Below are positions 1 to 12,704 of a stretch of 64,000 nt of DNA, in pieces. The first letter of the stretch is position 1. Every line of letters begins with the position of its first letter. Where the stretch lies: positions 1-64,000 of the forward strand of contig VJWM01000016.1 in the NCBI GenBank assembly GCA_010909165.1. Reading direction: 5' to 3'. This DNA comes from Anthoceros angustus. Its lineage: Eukaryota; Streptophyta; Anthocerotopsida; Anthocerotales; Anthocerotaceae. The translations under genes and the position numbers were made by a program. Under the pieces are notes generated by a model. The model did no database searches, was not told where the DNA came from, and saw only the letters and a list, made by a program, of their open reading frames with translations.

Positions 1-205
1 AAACGATGCACCTAGTGGGAAGGTAAGTGTGGATGCGTGGAGGGCCAGTGAGTGTCGAGCAATTCTTGATGACGTTGTGACCCGAGGCGCTCCGGTAGCG
101 AGGCCGTGAGGCGGCAGGCTCAGCGTGAGAGCTCCAAAACGGCGGGTGGCTGCAGTGGAGCTTGTTTTGATCGTGAGGAGGAAGTAGCACAAAGTCGGTG
201 GCAAG

Positions 206-760
206 GTGGGGTGGTTCCTCAACCCTGGCGGCGATGGCGATGAACATAAGATCGACCAGCAAGCGACTCTCTCTTTGGAGGTAAGAAGGAGGACGGAAAC
301 CTTTGTGGAGGATTATTATGCGAACTTCAAGAAGGTTGGGATCGGACTCATCCATTGTTCGTGGGTCCTTCGCCGAGAACAGTGCTCGATGGGTACCGGA
401 GGAAGTACCGACCCGAGCGCCCCCTGCGACCTTGAAGCATTGAAGGATGCCTTCTTGGAAAGATTCCGTGGATTGACCAAGAAGGCTACGTCTGCCTAAG
501 CCTCGAGAATGCGAGGCGAGGCAAGGCGGAGAGGTTGGGATCGTACATCGAATGGTTCTACGCCTCCGGGACCCGGCACCCCACCCACACCACTATGCAA
601 AGTGGGATGCTGGTTCGCGGCCAATAATAAGCAAACACGCCGTGCGAAGCGAGTGGCGGTCCGGGGCGGAGAACTACGAGGAATCGATGCACCAACGAGG
701 CGAGTGCGCCTCCGGTGAAGAAGAAAAGAAACGGGGGTCAATCCGAGGATGAAGAGCCCT
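206..760 (+). pseudogene. Ty3/gypsy gag fragment (plus strand)
   Basis: Reading on the plus strand gives a gag-like stretch with the motif ALKDAFLERFRGLTK at its first stop (about 450-490). Frame-broken continuations follow: a YIEWFY motif near 550 and a Lys/Glu-rich KKKR tail near 720-760. The minus-strand gag at 10.9-11.5 kb has the matching YVERFYGYPDR motif, so both belong to one family in opposite orientation. The fragment stops just before the LTR-like end at 896, so it is a different, truncated copy. Its 5' part lies outside the window. No intact product is expected. Confidence 0.5.
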
Positions 761-895
761 CGAGCTGAGGAAGAGGAGGAGGTTCAAGAAGAATTTGGCG
801 AAGAGGAGAGCAGGGTCTCCTGGCGGCAGTGACACTCGACTGGACGGCCAGAATATGTGTCATACCGAAAATTTGACTTGAAGAAAACCTAACGC

Positions 896-1425
896 TGATG
901 GTAGGAGGAGAAATGGGGGCACTCCCAGGTCCTCCCACTATAAGCGGCCACACTTATCCTTGTCGCTTCGTCGTTGGGTTTCGTCCCATGAGACTTGTGT
1001 GAAAGTTCGAGGCCTTGTGGTCACCAATCGCTACGCACAACTCTCGGCCTTCTCAACAAGCAAGGCCCACTACTCTCCCTCTCACAGCAGTGCACCACCT
1101 TGCTTGAAAAATCGCCAACCTCGACCACGACACAAAACAATTTGGTCCACCTGACAGCCTACCACAGCGCCGGGGAATTCACACAGCGATTCGTCCCTAC
1201 TTCTAAGACCAAACTTGACCTACGACCACAACACACAACACACATCGTCCCTACTTCTGTACACAACACTGGGCCTGGAGCCTACCACGGGCCGGGACAG
1301 TTCACACCGATTCGTCCCTACTTCTAAGACTACTCTTCCACTCGGGGCGCTCGTTTACTTGCAGTTGGGATTCGTCCCTTAGGCTCGTGGCCTTCCACTA
1401 ACACCTACACCTCTAATCCTCTACT
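896..1425 (-). repeat. Probable 3' LTR of the gypsy element
   Basis: The plus strand reads TGATGGTAGG at 896, followed by a GGCACTCCCAGG...CTATAAGCGGCCACACTTATCC block. The same block occurs at the two LTR copies at 12.79 and 13.39 kb. After that block the sequences diverge. At about 1158-1209 and 1280-1329 there are two imperfect copies of a ~52-bp sequence containing ATTCGTCCCTACTTCTAAGAC, with period about 121. A pyrimidine run at 1425-1460 (purines on the element's strand) is where a polypurine tract would be expected. The right boundary is inferred. Confidence 0.4.
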
Positions 1426-1459
1426 CATCTTCTCATCTCCTCATCCTCTTCCTCCTAGT

Positions 1460-4400
1460 CTAACCTCGGTTCGGGCTTCTTGGTTTCGACTGCCCTTACG
1501 GCTGGCGCACAGGGTCGCCTCCACCAGCAAGTTCTTCCTTGGGCGGTTGCTATGAGTTTGACACAGACGGCGAGAACCTCCAGTCTTTCCACGTAGTCTA
1601 CCCTCAAGAGAGTTCTCAGGCATTTGCCACACACCCAAAGCAAAGCAATTTCACGGCAACCATTCACAGCAACTCGTTTAGGCACTTGCGTGAGCAAGTC
1701 CTCCACCAAGCACTCCGACCGCGACTTCCTCTCTACCAGACGTTGGCTCCACGGCCGCACGAAATTCCTGTAATGGCAAAGGACTCGAGAGCGTGGGCGC
1801 AAGACATGATACTTTACTTTGTGAAATCCTCCTCCTCTTATAGGAGGCCTTCCACATACAACCTCCCTTGGGTGACCCTCTGCAGTCACCTTTTCCAATA
1901 TTCTATTATTTCCTACATGACATTTAATGTCAGCACCTAAATCTATTGTCCTTGGTAAATTCTATTCTAGCAACTTCACCTAAGACCTCTTTAGGATGTC
2001 GACACCACACCTATCCTTCTTCCCCAAAGCTCATTTATGGTCATTGACCATTCTAGTCTTATCTTTTGGGGTGGTGACGTCCCTTGGATTGGCTCCCTCG
2101 CCTCCTTTTGCTCTTGCCCTTCCCGGATCTTGTCGCCTTCCTAATGTGTGGGGCAAGTACAATCTTGCCCCTTCCTCCATCTCCGCGGCGCCTAAATCTG
2201 TATCTTCCATCGGCGCCCCTCCCGCGCCTAGGCGCCTTTCTCCAGCCTCCGGTCGCGCCCGTTCATTCACCCTACGCGGTAGTCGGCGGACTAGGGGTAG
2301 GCCCTACCAGTGGTACCTTCTCCTTCTTCTCCTCCGTGATGTTTCTTGGGTCGAGATCATTGCTCTTTCCTTGTTTGGTTGTCCATACCTATCATAGAGC
2401 ATCATCTTCCCCAATGACCATGCCTAACTCTCGGGCCTTTTTGCGTTGGACTCCTCCTCGGGGTCCCGGCTCCTCCCTTATCTGGGGGGGCCTCACCCCT
2501 CCCCTTCCTCGGGGTCGGACCCGTCCTTAGTCTCCTCCGGTGGGGTTGTCTCTCCCACCACCAGCTCCTCCGGGGTATACTGGACCCCCGGCTCCTTCAT
2601 CCTCGGCCGGGCCTCCGGCGACTCCTCCACACCCACGGGCACCTACCGGTGGTCAGCGGACTACGTGTATCGTCTGCAGTCGGCGACTACCGTGGTAGTG
2701 GTCACCACCGTGGTAGGTTGACCCCCCCCGAGGTGGGCTTTCCCCCTCCTTGCTCTGCGCCACCTTCTACCTTTGGCGCTGGCCTCCCTCTCCACTCCTC
2801 AGTTCCTCGGAGTCCATTTGATGGCCTCATCAAAATCGGAGGCCTCACTGTTGCGCTCCTTTTGTCATCATGAGGACCCAATGTCCTCCTCTTGGCCGAA
2901 CATTGTTGGCCTTCAAAATTCTATTGTGGAGGTGAGCCCCAAGCTATGATATTGCATTTGGAGATCATCAATCTCCCGTGGGCCACTCTCCATCTTCACA
3001 CCTACCTTTGTAGGCATCTCTTGAGGTGGTCAATTCCCCACCTTGACATGGAGGTTACATTCTCCTCCCTCACTTCCTTTGGTGGCTGCCAATTTTGCAA
3101 GGGCATAATCGCCCAAAACCTTCGCTTCCTTACTACGGCATTCATGCACCACCTTCTTGTGGCTCCTCCTAGACCTCCTTTTCCTTCCAAGTCCTCTATT
3201 CTTGAGCAAGCCCTTCCTCTCGCTTGCCAAGCATCTTTTCTCGCGCTCCGGCTCCTGGTCTTTGGTTTTGAATTTCAGCGCTTCTCTTCCAAACTGGGGT
3301 CCTTCTCAACTCTTCCTTCATGTCCGGATCAGATGGCTTGCGTATCACACATCTGCGCGTCCATTCTTTGGACGCTACCTTCTCCTTCCAGTGCCTCTGT
3401 TTTGCCCTTTCGCTCTTGCTCTAATTGGGCAAAATGCTCTTCCGCCCTCCATGATCCTGTTGGGTGGTTGCCGAATGGCTCTTTCTTGACTGACAACCTT
3501 CCCTCAGGACCTTCTCCCGTGCGCCCATCCATGAGGTCGCGGAGCTTCTCCTGACCTTTTCCAACTTGGCTGCCTTTTCATCGGACTCCATGGCCTCCAA
3601 TTGCCATTTGGTCCCTGCCTTCCTCCCGCCATGTCTTGAGATTTCACTTCCTCTTGGCATGCCCACAAGGAGGCTGTCTCTAGCCTTCAAATCCACCTGA
3701 GTGCTTCACAAGCACCGGCAATTCTCCTAGGGGTCCTAATTCCACCCCTTCTTTCTTCTTGCTGGAAATTTCCAGCTCTCACACCTCTCGGGCCATCGCC
3801 AGTGCGGGCCTTCACCGTCGCTCCATCCGCTCTCCCACAGGCGCGAGATGGTGGCCTCGCGCCCGCTCGCGGCCTCTTCTTCTCCTTCCCTTCCACCGCA
3901 GGCTGTTTGGCGTGGGTGCTGCCTACCTGGTGGCGCTCCCCCCCTCGTGGTAGTGCCTACCTACCATGGTGGTGGCCTGATCCCCACCCCTTGGGTGGGC
4001 GCCTCCCTCACGGGTGGCTGGGGTGTCTCGTAGGCACAAAGGAGATGGTGGGGACTCCCCACTCTGGGCATCACCCCTCCGTGGTCCTTCTCTCATAGAC
4101 CACCATCGGCCTTCCTCGGCCGCTTCCTCTTCTCCCTTGCTTGCTCACTGTGGGGAAAGGATTCCCCACTCGGCAACTTTGTTGCCTCCGCACTTCTCCT
4201 CTTGCTCTAGCATTTTGTGGAGGTCGACCTCCCACCGTCTTCCAATGCAAAGGCAAAGGCCTTTCCAACTCGGTGGAGATGGATGACCTCAAAGGGATGC
4301 CATGCATCTTCAAGCTCCTTGCTTGTGAGAAGTCCCTCGGTTTCCCATAAATGCACCAAATAGGTGCTAAGATAGCGAGGCCTTGGCCTTCCTCATCCAC

Positions 4401-5520
4401 GAATTTGGCTTGAGGAGCTTCTCGATGGTGGATGTAGGCCTTCATACATGATAGTCCCCAATCGGCTTGGCTCCCATGGAAATCTTCCACAAAATTGGAG
4501 GAAGTTGGTCTTTGAAATAAAGTGCGTTGGTAATTTACCAACCCCAGCACAATCTTTGCGAAGAGCCTCCACTTGACTCCTTGATGCTCTCGGTCTTCCG
4601 CCATTCTTGGCGTGGGCCTTCACTCCTCCATCCATCATGTCGAGGAACTCTGCGGGATGTCGGAGGCTGTCCTCTTCCTCCATTCCTTTCGAGAGAGCAG
4701 AGCTCTCTTCCTCCGGTCTTCCATACACACCGAATACTTCTCACGGTCCAAGCGGGGATCCGTTAGCATTCCTTTCCGGTGGCCGGCGCCCGATTGATGG
4801 AGGTTGATGTAACACTCCTCAATCAATTCCAAATTGGTGTAGGCCCATTGGCGGCCATACACCCATCCTAGTTGGATGTTCTCCTCCTCCCGCTGAAAAT
4901 CAACCAAATCTCGGGGTTGAGCGAAAAGCAAGTGAATTGGGGCATCACAAGTTCACCTCCTCTGGCGGGCAGCACTGCTGCCTTTCTTTCCTTTCTCGCG
5001 AGGAGCCCTTGGGCGGCTCCTTCCCTTGCCTTTCCACTCGAGGCATGGCACCTTCCTTCTCCAAAATCTAGCAAAGGGATTACTTCCCAATTTGTTGTGT
5101 GCTCCAAGCTTTCTCAAACACCTTTTGTTCGTCCACACTGAGGCACAAGCACACGTTAGCCTCTTGGGTTTCCGGCCAATTTCCTCTTGATTTCTTCTCC
5201 AGGCCGGCAGGTGGTCGCGATTCCTCCTTCTACTCACTCTCTCCTTCACCTTGCCTGCGCTCCAACTCGCTCTCCGGTGAGCTCCTTCAATGTGTCTTTT
5301 CCTCAAGAGCTCTTCTGGGCGCTTTCTCGCCTCCTCTTTTCCTCCTAGGTCTTCTCCTTTGCCTTCCTCGGTTGGTGCGATGCGGCCTGGCGCTTCTCCC
5401 TCTCTTTTTGCGCTCCGGCTTTCGTCTCTTGGGAGTGAGTTTAGCTCGAAGGAAGTTGGCGCCCAAAGCGCACTTTGCCCTTTGGATGGCGCCACTGGCG
5501 GCCACACAACCCTAGATTTT
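1460..5520 (-). pseudogene. Unassigned 3' region of the gypsy element, decayed coding
   Basis: Several overlapping minus-strand fragments look like one broken protein. At 5100-4640 there are motifs LGWVYGRQWAY and NLELIEECYINLH. At 4730-4390 there is EFLDMMDGGVKAH and QVEALRKDCAGVG. At 3700-3000 the sequence is rich in Lys, Glu, Arg and Ala, with coiled-coil character (QLEAMESDEKAAKLEK). No domain is recognised. Its position 3' of integrase recalls the third, env-like ORF of Athila-type elements or the extra ORFs of Tat-type elements. That comparison rests on position only. Short near-palindromic CTACC-CGGTAG words recur near 2650, 2690, 3945 and 5660. Confidence 0.4.
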
Positions 5521-5929
5521 TCATCATTCCAAAATCCTAATCTATCTATAAACTACCTATTTTCCTATCCCTAATTAATCTCTTCTAATATATTTATCCT
5601 TTATTGATGAGCATATATAGTGGATATCCCCTATTCTAATTTCCTTTTTATTAGATCGTGACCTACCACGGTAGTCCTTCCCTACCCGTGGTAGTGTGGC
5701 ATCTGTGATACCTACCTCGGGTGCCTTCACGCCGTCTTTTTTCTTCCTCGGATATCCTTTTGCCTTCCTAACAATATCCTACAACTCGGCTTCAAGATTC
5801 TTGAAAATTTCTTGGCATGCTCCTCTTCAATCGTTCTTAGCCAAAAAAATCAAACTTGTTGTCTTGGCTCTTTTGGGCTGGTTGCCCAAACTTTTCGTTC
5901 CACATACTCCCCACCTCACTGTTTGCGTC

Positions 5930-6290
5930 CTCGCAAACAACGAATACCAGTGAGGTACTTCTTGACCTTCCACCCATTGACTCGGTGGCAATAATTGCGC
6001 CTGCAGTTATGCGGATCCATTCGTATCTGCGACCACCTCGTAAGGTCCCATCCACCTTAGCTTCCTGGAAAGTCTAGGTGACTATCATATAGAAGAACCA
6101 AATCCCGTCCACGATAGCCTCTTGCTTCCTCAACCTCCCATCATGCCCCTTTTTACGAGTTCCACGAATCTGTTTCTTCTAAAGCATCCTCCCTACGTTC
6201 TTCTGCTCTATGAATGATTCTAGTCTAACTACGGCTATCCTCTACGGTCATCGTTCATCCTCCATGATTACGTAGGTGGGTACTTCGAAT
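5930..6290 (-). pseudogene. Gypsy integrase C-terminal (GPY/F-like) remnant
   Basis: The minus strand downstream of the integrase core reads through GRDLVLLYDSHLDFPG near 6110-6060. This resembles the GDLVLLYDS...GKL..W.GPY stretch found at the C-terminus of plant gypsy integrases. The GPY itself is lost to a frameshift and stop codons interrupt it. No chromodomain is recognisable beyond it. Confidence 0.5.
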
Positions 6291-6399
6291 TCCACGGGCA
6301 TCACAGGAGACATGCCATATGTTAGATAATAAGGGGTCTTTTGGTGGTTACCTTCTCCAGCGGTCCTGTAAGCCCACAGTCAAATGCAACGCATCCCAA

Positions 6400-6861
6400 T
6401 CATACATGTGTGTCACAGTACCTTGGTGAGGATTGTGCGAGCAACCCATTCGTCTTCTCCGTTAATCCATTCGCTTTGGGGTTGTAGGGGTCGTCTTCGA
6501 TGCGAATGTTGAAGTAGGTGGTTGGTTCGAGTTGAGGAAATGTGTCCCCGGTCTGACCAACTCTAAAGGACATCCATACCGTTATGATGTTCTCGAATAG
6601 AAACTTGCTCTGCGGTCGTCGTCCTTCCTGGTTGCTTCCACCATCTTGTACAATAATCCAATAGCCACCAAAATGTCGCTTCCTCGTCCATTGCGTTGGT
6701 GGTTTGATTGGTCCCCTGAAATCGATTCCCCACTTCTCGAGCGGTGCTAGCGGGATGTAGGTAAGAGGCCATTGTGTCGCGTGGGCCGTCAACCCTCGAC
6801 ACGCATCACACCTCCGGTGAACTCCCACACATCCTTTTGCATCGTAGCCCAAACCCGGCAT
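6400..6861 (-). pseudogene. Gypsy integrase core
   Basis: A 153-codon open stretch begins with a zinc-binding remnant (HRRCDACRG). It continues with the catalytic-core opening WGIDFRGPI, which carries the first Asp, and ends with NPKANGLTEKTNGLL, which carries the final Glu. The middle Asp region (normally D-x-GTHF) is degraded to GQTGDTF. The usual role is insertion of retrotransposon cDNA into the genome. This copy lacks an intact DDE triad and is not expected to work. Confidence 0.8.
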
Positions 6862-6869
6862 TCAAAATC

Positions 6870-7898
6870 TTCTTAACGGTCACTGCACGAATAGTGTCCA
6901 CTCTTACGCATGCGCCTCGTGACGAGCTTCTCCAGCACCGAGACGTCGGATCTTTTCGTCGGCCCAAGTTTATGCAGGACACCTTCCGTGCAATGGGGTG
7001 CGGCTTTATGGAGAAGACCGCCCGTCCTTCCCGACAACCCATCGGCATGATCCATGCTCCGAATTTCGTACTTCACGCTCAACAAATACCTCGGGCATGA
7101 ACGCCCCTCGCGTTCTAATCTCCTCCTTCCGGTGTGCCACGTCTCCTCCTCCTAGGGCGTTAGTAGCTCCGGATGGCGTGTATCCATCCTCGGCCACGGC
7201 TTCCTGCCGCCCATCTTGCACGTTCCTCAACAGTTCGCATGTTCTTCCTTCATTAACGGTTGATTTCGTCCGCCTCGGCCCAACGTTTGGGTCCATCTTG
7301 TGCTCCCATGGCGACCTCTCGACTTGTTGCACCTCCATGGTCGGATTTTGAGGATTGCCAGATCCAACTCTCCCTTGCAATTTTCTTCAAACTTGTCATG
7401 GGCGCATCTCCTTCTTCGCCTGGCGCACCTCCTAGGCTCTCCTCCTCGGCCCCATGGCGGCTTGACCACCGTCCTTCTCGCTCAAAAGCGGTGCTCTCAT
7501 GTCCGTTTTGCTTCTGCCAACGTGTGGCCTCCACTTGCAGCCCCACTGCTCACCCTTGAGGAGATTCAGCCTCCTCCTTGCGCCCATGCTGGCGCCATCC
7601 TATCTCCTCGGTTCCAGTTGTCCTGCGGCTTTTTCACCGCACGCTCCTTCTTGCTCATTTGGCCTCTCTGCAAGACTTGCTGATCAATTCTTAGGCCCGA
7701 CAACATGCTCACCTCCTTCCCCTTGACTTGGGTCATGGTAACCAACTCCTCGTCGAAATCGATCATCGTAAGTCGCTCTCGGTTTGAGAGAAATGAAATC
7801 GCATTACGATGTTGCTTCTGGTTTCGTCATAGTCAAACTCTTGCAGCGATAATACCCATCGGCAATCCTTCGACAAATCGGCTTGTTGACAAGATACT
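6870..7898 (-). pseudogene. Linker between gypsy RNase H and integrase, heavily decayed
   Basis: This interval holds only short minus-strand pieces. Around 7085-7010 are two overlapping fragments with a VKYEIRSMDHADGLS-like sequence, resembling the HxxADxLSR end of gypsy RNase H/tether regions. No continuous frame survives. The plus-strand frames here are Ser/Pro-rich shadows. Confidence 0.45.
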
Positions 7899-8318
7899 TC
7901 AAGCAAAATGATCAACATGGGGTAACCTTGCAAGCGGATAGTGTCTAAACTTCTTACGAGTAAATGATACCAAGACCCTCCCGCTCCGTGGTTGAGTAGT
8001 TCTTTTCGGCATCCGTGAGTTGTCTACCCGCATAGAAAATCGGATGATCCGTTTCTTCTCATCTTCGACTAAGGCGGTCCCAATGGCATAGGCGGACACA
8101 TCCGTATACATGAAGCGGCTTCCCCAATCCGGTTGTAAAGTTGGTGCGCTCACCAAGCTGTCCTTCAAGCTCTGAAAAGCCTCTGTGCGTGTCCATTCGA
8201 AGGGTGTATCCTTTTTGGTTAATTGTGTCAACAAGGCTGCCTTCTTGGCGAAATCCTTGATGAACCTCCTGTAATACCCACTAGCCCTAAAAGCTCGCTG
8301 CCTTTGCAGTGCGTCCAT
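7899..8318 (-). pseudogene. Gypsy RT connection / RNase H
   Basis: The minus strand encodes GYYRRFIKDFAKKAALLTQL, the conserved region after the RT palm. It then has KKDTPFEWT, SLKDSLVSAPTLQ, and an RNase H start with YTDVSAYAIGTALVEDE, where canonical copies have TDAS. A KKFRHYPL/VDHFA end corresponds to the RNase H C-terminus. One frame stays open for 139 codons but internal words are scrambled by compensating indels. It degrades RNA in the RNA-DNA hybrid in active elements. Confidence 0.85.
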
Positions 8319-8323
8319 CTCGA

Positions 8324-8680
8324 CTATGCTACCTTCTCTTTATCTACACCAATCCTCGTCAAACTCGATGTGCTAATAGAATGCCCTCCGTCATGCCAAA
8401 ATAACACTTCCGGATGAAGTTTCATGTTCGACTCACATTTAAAGCATTGCCTCAAATGGTCTAAATGCAAGTTCCTTCTCCCAAATACACAATCATCCAG
8501 AATACCTCCATGAACTTCCTCAATCTCGGAATCGCGTTCACTACCACTGGAAAGTGGCGGGGCATTGCACAACCGAAGGGAGCTTGAATAGCGTAAGTTC
8601 CCCAATCCGTGTGAGCGTTGTCTTGTCTGATCCTCCTTCAGCGAAATTTGATTGTACCGAATATCCATCAAGCTGTACAT
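8324..8680 (-). pseudogene. Gypsy reverse transcriptase palm remnant
   Basis: Recognisable pieces in order on the minus strand are SLMDIRYNQISLKE (the first catalytic Asp region), LCNAPP (canonical GLCNAPATFQ), DDCVFGRRNLHLDHL (the DD pair after a damaged start) and KLHPEVLFW (canonical KLHPEKC). IGVDKEKVA ends the palm. Spacing matches plant Ty3/gypsy RT but small deletions have removed several invariant residues, so it is inactive. Confidence 0.8.
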
Positions 8681-9499
8681 CTCATCGCCTCATGTCAACA
8701 CACTGTCCATGAAAGGTAAAGGGTGATGATCCTTCTTCGTTGCTTCAGTTTTGAAATCTTGACACACCGAACCTTTCCTGCGCTTCTTTGGTACAATCAC
8801 GATGGGGCGACCCACTCCTTTGGTGAGCAGGATAAATCACCCCACCTCCAAGTATTGGTCGAGTGATCCTTAACAACCATGGAATACTTGGGATTCGACT
8901 GTATTGCTTGATCCTCTTGAGTGCCCTCCTTCAAAATCTATTCGATGTATTCCCGGTTCTTCGGTATCCCCATGTCGGTAATCTTGAAGGCAAACACATC
9001 GACATATTCTCTAAGGACCCTCTGAAACTCTTCTTTTCTATCGGCCTAGGTACTTAGAAAATCTTGACTACCTTGCTAGGTTCTAACTCTAGGTCTTCTC
9101 GCATCGGGATCTACATATGTTCCTGGACTGCCTATCTTGGTTCCGGATCCCTCTTAGTCTCGCTCATAAGCCCCTTCCAAAAGGCTACTCCTTCTCTATG
9201 GGCCTCATCCTCGGACTCCTCTGGCTTCCTCTATATGTAAGCAGGCATACACCAAATCACTCTTTATTTGACCTCATGAGGACCCCGATATGCTCGATCC
9301 TTTGCAGGAGCTTACCCCGTGCTACAGGTGTACCGTCGGTGGGTTGCGACTCCCCTCATAAGGAGCCTTACTCCATGACACAAAAGCAATCGCCAGTCCG
9401 TATCTTGGACTTGAAGGTGATGCCACTCGACCAAAATCAAAAACACACGCGTACCATACAAGGCCTACCTATCAAAACCTTATAGCCTAAATCCGAACG

Positions 9500-9710
9500 G
9501 CATCACAATGTAGGTAAGATGGAAGGTGAGTCCCAATTACAGTGGGCACGTTTCAGCACCCCAGTGGCTTTCTCCTTATGCAGTCGGCCATCCGTAAAAA
9601 TACTCGGGCGGGTGAAACTCGGTGAACCGAGTTGATGAGCCGTCTCCTCCGTCATCAAGTTGACTCGATCCGAATCTAATGGCACGTCGGGCACCAAACA
9701 CCCGCAATCT
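9500..9710 (-). pseudogene. Gypsy aspartic protease remnant
   Basis: The minus strand reads VPLDSDRVNLMTEETAHQLG, which resembles the LDSGSxVNLM...LGL start of a retroviral-type protease, where the Gly of the DSG is lost. It continues with a broken PPSIFTDGRLHK segment and LKR. Its position between gag and RT is correct. It is disrupted by frameshifts; a second frame carries TEFHPPEYF from the same region. Confidence 0.55.
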
Positions 9711-10912
9711 CAACCTCAATCTCGGGTGCCCCAAATCAATGAGTTCGACCACATTTACCTCCATGCCTTCTCCTCCCTACTGCTTGAGGATTCCCCGATC
9801 GCCTCCTTCACAATTTTGCGGGATCTTGGACTCACATGCAAGCATCTCATGACCACAAATTCGCGGTCAAGTAATGCGTCGTGGCCCGGAATTTTATACA
9901 AGGTTTCCTCCCGCTTGCAGCCAGCCGGTCGACTCCGACCTTATTGGTAAAGTTCGATTCCATGATCCTCCTATCGGTGGGTTCCCATACCGGTGGATCC
10001 ACAATTCGGCTCTGCGACCCACCTTCCCGTGTCGGGTGAGCTGTTTAATTCATCTTCCGGCATCGCTACTTCTCGACTAATGTCGGGAGGAAAGCGATTC
10101 GTTCCTCCCCTCCTTTGGTCCCCGCCTACGAGGTAGTCTGGTCTATCCCGTAAGTGCCGGACTCGGGGTGATCGCCTTCTGCGGTGGGGTCCTCCTCTTT
10201 CGCGCTTGGGCCGCGTCTCCGGAGGCCATGGTGAGTCCCTCACCTTCTCCGCTTCCTTTCCTCATCGCGCCGTTTTCCGATCGGCCTTTCTCGCGGCTCA
10301 CGGTGGTCACCGCCACCATCAACCTTTCATCCGCGCTCATTTCTCCTCGTATCCTTCCTCCACGATGTCTGAATCCCTTCGAGGAATCATACTCCTTCCA
10401 CCTTCAACAGGTGTTGTGGTCACGGTAATTCGGTTTCGGTGTTGGGTCGTGCCTCTTCCTGCCTCTCGGGACTGGTGGTGTGTCACTCGCGTCACCCCGT
10501 GCATATCCCCATTTTATGTCCCAATTCCATACACGGCAAGGGTACATAACCACTTGCTTCCGTGGTTACATTCGTTGAGTAGTGTCTGGTCTAATTATGA
10601 CACACAAATTGCCATCGTGATGTCGGATCTCCATTGTCCCGATGCGATGGACGTGAGCCATACCTTGAGGGGCCGGTGCGGTTGGTAAGTCGCCTCATTG
10701 ATTGAGGTCGGCTTCCGGTGACGCTTGTACTGTGCGCCTCGTCCACGTACCAATAATCTCCCGGCATACGGTTTCCACATGATTTACACGTGTGGTGCCG
10801 CGAATACATTCTCGGTTGGTGTGTCCCGTTTGATGACGATGAGCAATACACCAAGCGCCTCGGCGAAGGAGATCTTCGTGGAGCTTGATTCTTCACTTGA
10901 CCTCTAACTCGG

Positions 10913-11463
10913 TCAACCTTGGTCAAAGCCTCCACTTGTCCGGCAATCCCTCCTCCTGCTGCGACGTTTCTCCCTTCTCCATCCGACGGACCGTCTTCCC
11001 TTTCCTCTCCTTCTCCAATGCGCGTTCCGCCTCCTCTTGTCGTTTGACCTTCTCCGGGTCCTTCTCATTTCGTTCGTAGGCCTTCTCCGATTCCTCATCC
11101 GATGTGGAGCTTGAGTTCCATCCTCACTTTCGATGAGGAAGAGGCGACTGGAGGAGGTAGAGGAAGGCGAGCTAGATCTCCTCGATCCTTTCCTCTTCTT
11201 ATGACTCCGCCTCTTCTTCCTCCTCTCCCACTCGGCGGACTCCCATTCCTCGGCTAAGCGGAGGCCCCCCTTAACGTCTTCGTTCGCGCTGCGGTGTACC
11301 TCCATTTTCGTGACAAGCCACTCACAAACCAATCCAACGCTTGCTCTTGTGAGTACCAGTGGGTGGATCTCCGGCCTCGGGTGCATTTGAACTCGATCCG
11401 GATATCCATAAAACCTCTCCACATAATCGAACAAGACTCGTTTCTTCCTTGAAGGGTTCTCAA
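10913..11463 (-). pseudogene. Gypsy gag (minus strand), decayed
   Basis: A 173-codon frame starts with YVERFYGYPDR, followed after a shift by a highly basic, Ser/Arg-rich tail. An overlapping frame holds QALDWFVSGLSRKW. The homologous plus-strand fragment at 206-760 confirms that this is conserved family sequence. It would form the retrotransposon particle in an active element. A clear CCHC knuckle is not visible. Confidence 0.55.
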
Positions 11464-11929
11464 CTTGCCAAAGTGTGGTGTGCGTGGAGCCCTCGGAACC
11501 GATTCAAGAAGGCTGCCTTAAGAGCTTCCCAATCGTGGCGCACGAATTATGCGACCATACCAGCATTGGGCATGCCCTCTCAGCGATCCGGAAAGATCGT
11601 GATCGATCGGCGACTCCATCCTCTAAATTTGCGTGGGAGGCGTGCTAAAGTTCTTACAAGCGCCTCGCGTCATCTCCTTCTTCTTCTGAATTTGGCGTAT
11701 TGGCGACTATGAAGTTAGGCGGTCCTCCTCCTCCACCAACTCCACTCATGTTGCTCGTTCGAGTGTCCCGCAGCGGACCAACACTCCTCTCGCCGGGGTA
11801 ACGAAACAAATCGGGATCCTTGAGCACGAAATCTTCTACCGCAAGGGTAGCGACCTCCCTCTAGTCGTCCCAAAGATCAATCGATCGGTGATCGAGTCGT
11901 TCCGCCAAATCCTCCGACCAAATGAAACT

Positions 11930-12440
11930 CCCGCTGGCGACCTCGTCGTCGCCGCATTTGGAAGATGAGGTGGTGTCACCGCTTTGAGAAGCAAAGCGTC
12001 GCGGGCGTTCGCGGCGGTTGTGAGCAACTCGTGCTCGGAGGGCGCGGCCCTTCCTAAATCCTGGACACCACTTCTCTTCTCGACCTCCTTCCTCTCGCCG
12101 GTGATCTCGCCTCTTCTTCCTCCTCTCCCTGCACGTTCCCCTCGCCTTGTCAGGCGACTTCCTCGCGTCTCGTGTCTACTTCCTCCCGCTCTTGGCGACC
12201 TCGTCGTCCGCGCCGGGAAGATGAGGTGGTGTCACCGCTTTGAGAAGCAAAGCGTCGCGGGCGTTCGCGGCGGTTGTGGAGAACAACTCGTGCTCGGGCG
12301 CGGCCCTTCCTCACTTTGGACACTTCTCTTCTCGACCTCCTTCCTCTCGGCGGTGATCTCGCCTCTTCTTCCTCCTTCTCCCCTGTCATCGTTCCGCCTC
12401 CGTCGCCTTGGGCGTCACGGCGACTTCCTCGCGTCATCGT
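11930..12440. repeat. 256-bp tandem duplication in the gypsy leader/gag region
   Basis: A block with AAGATGAGGTGGTGTCACCG at about 11962 recurs at about 12218. It runs on through a GCGTCGCGGGCGTTCGCGG segment and a CTTCTCTTCTCGACCTCC segment in both copies. The copies differ mostly by short indels. No product is recognised. Confidence 0.85.
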
Positions 12441-12704
12441 GTCTACTTCCTCCAGCTGCCCAGTGGCGGCAGTGGCGGTCTCTCCTTAGCGGTTCTTCGT
12501 GGCTCGTAAATCTCGCGGTGACGGTGGTGACCTTCGCGTGTATCTCCCGAGATCGACCCCTATCGACATCGCAACCATCCTCATGTCCTCCAACCCCACG
12601 GTGTTAAGAAGGAAGCAAACCACACCCTCTAGTGTCTCAACCATTCACCCCGATGACACTTAGAGGCGTGAAATTCTTCTCACACATGGTGACTCTCGGT
12701 CCCT

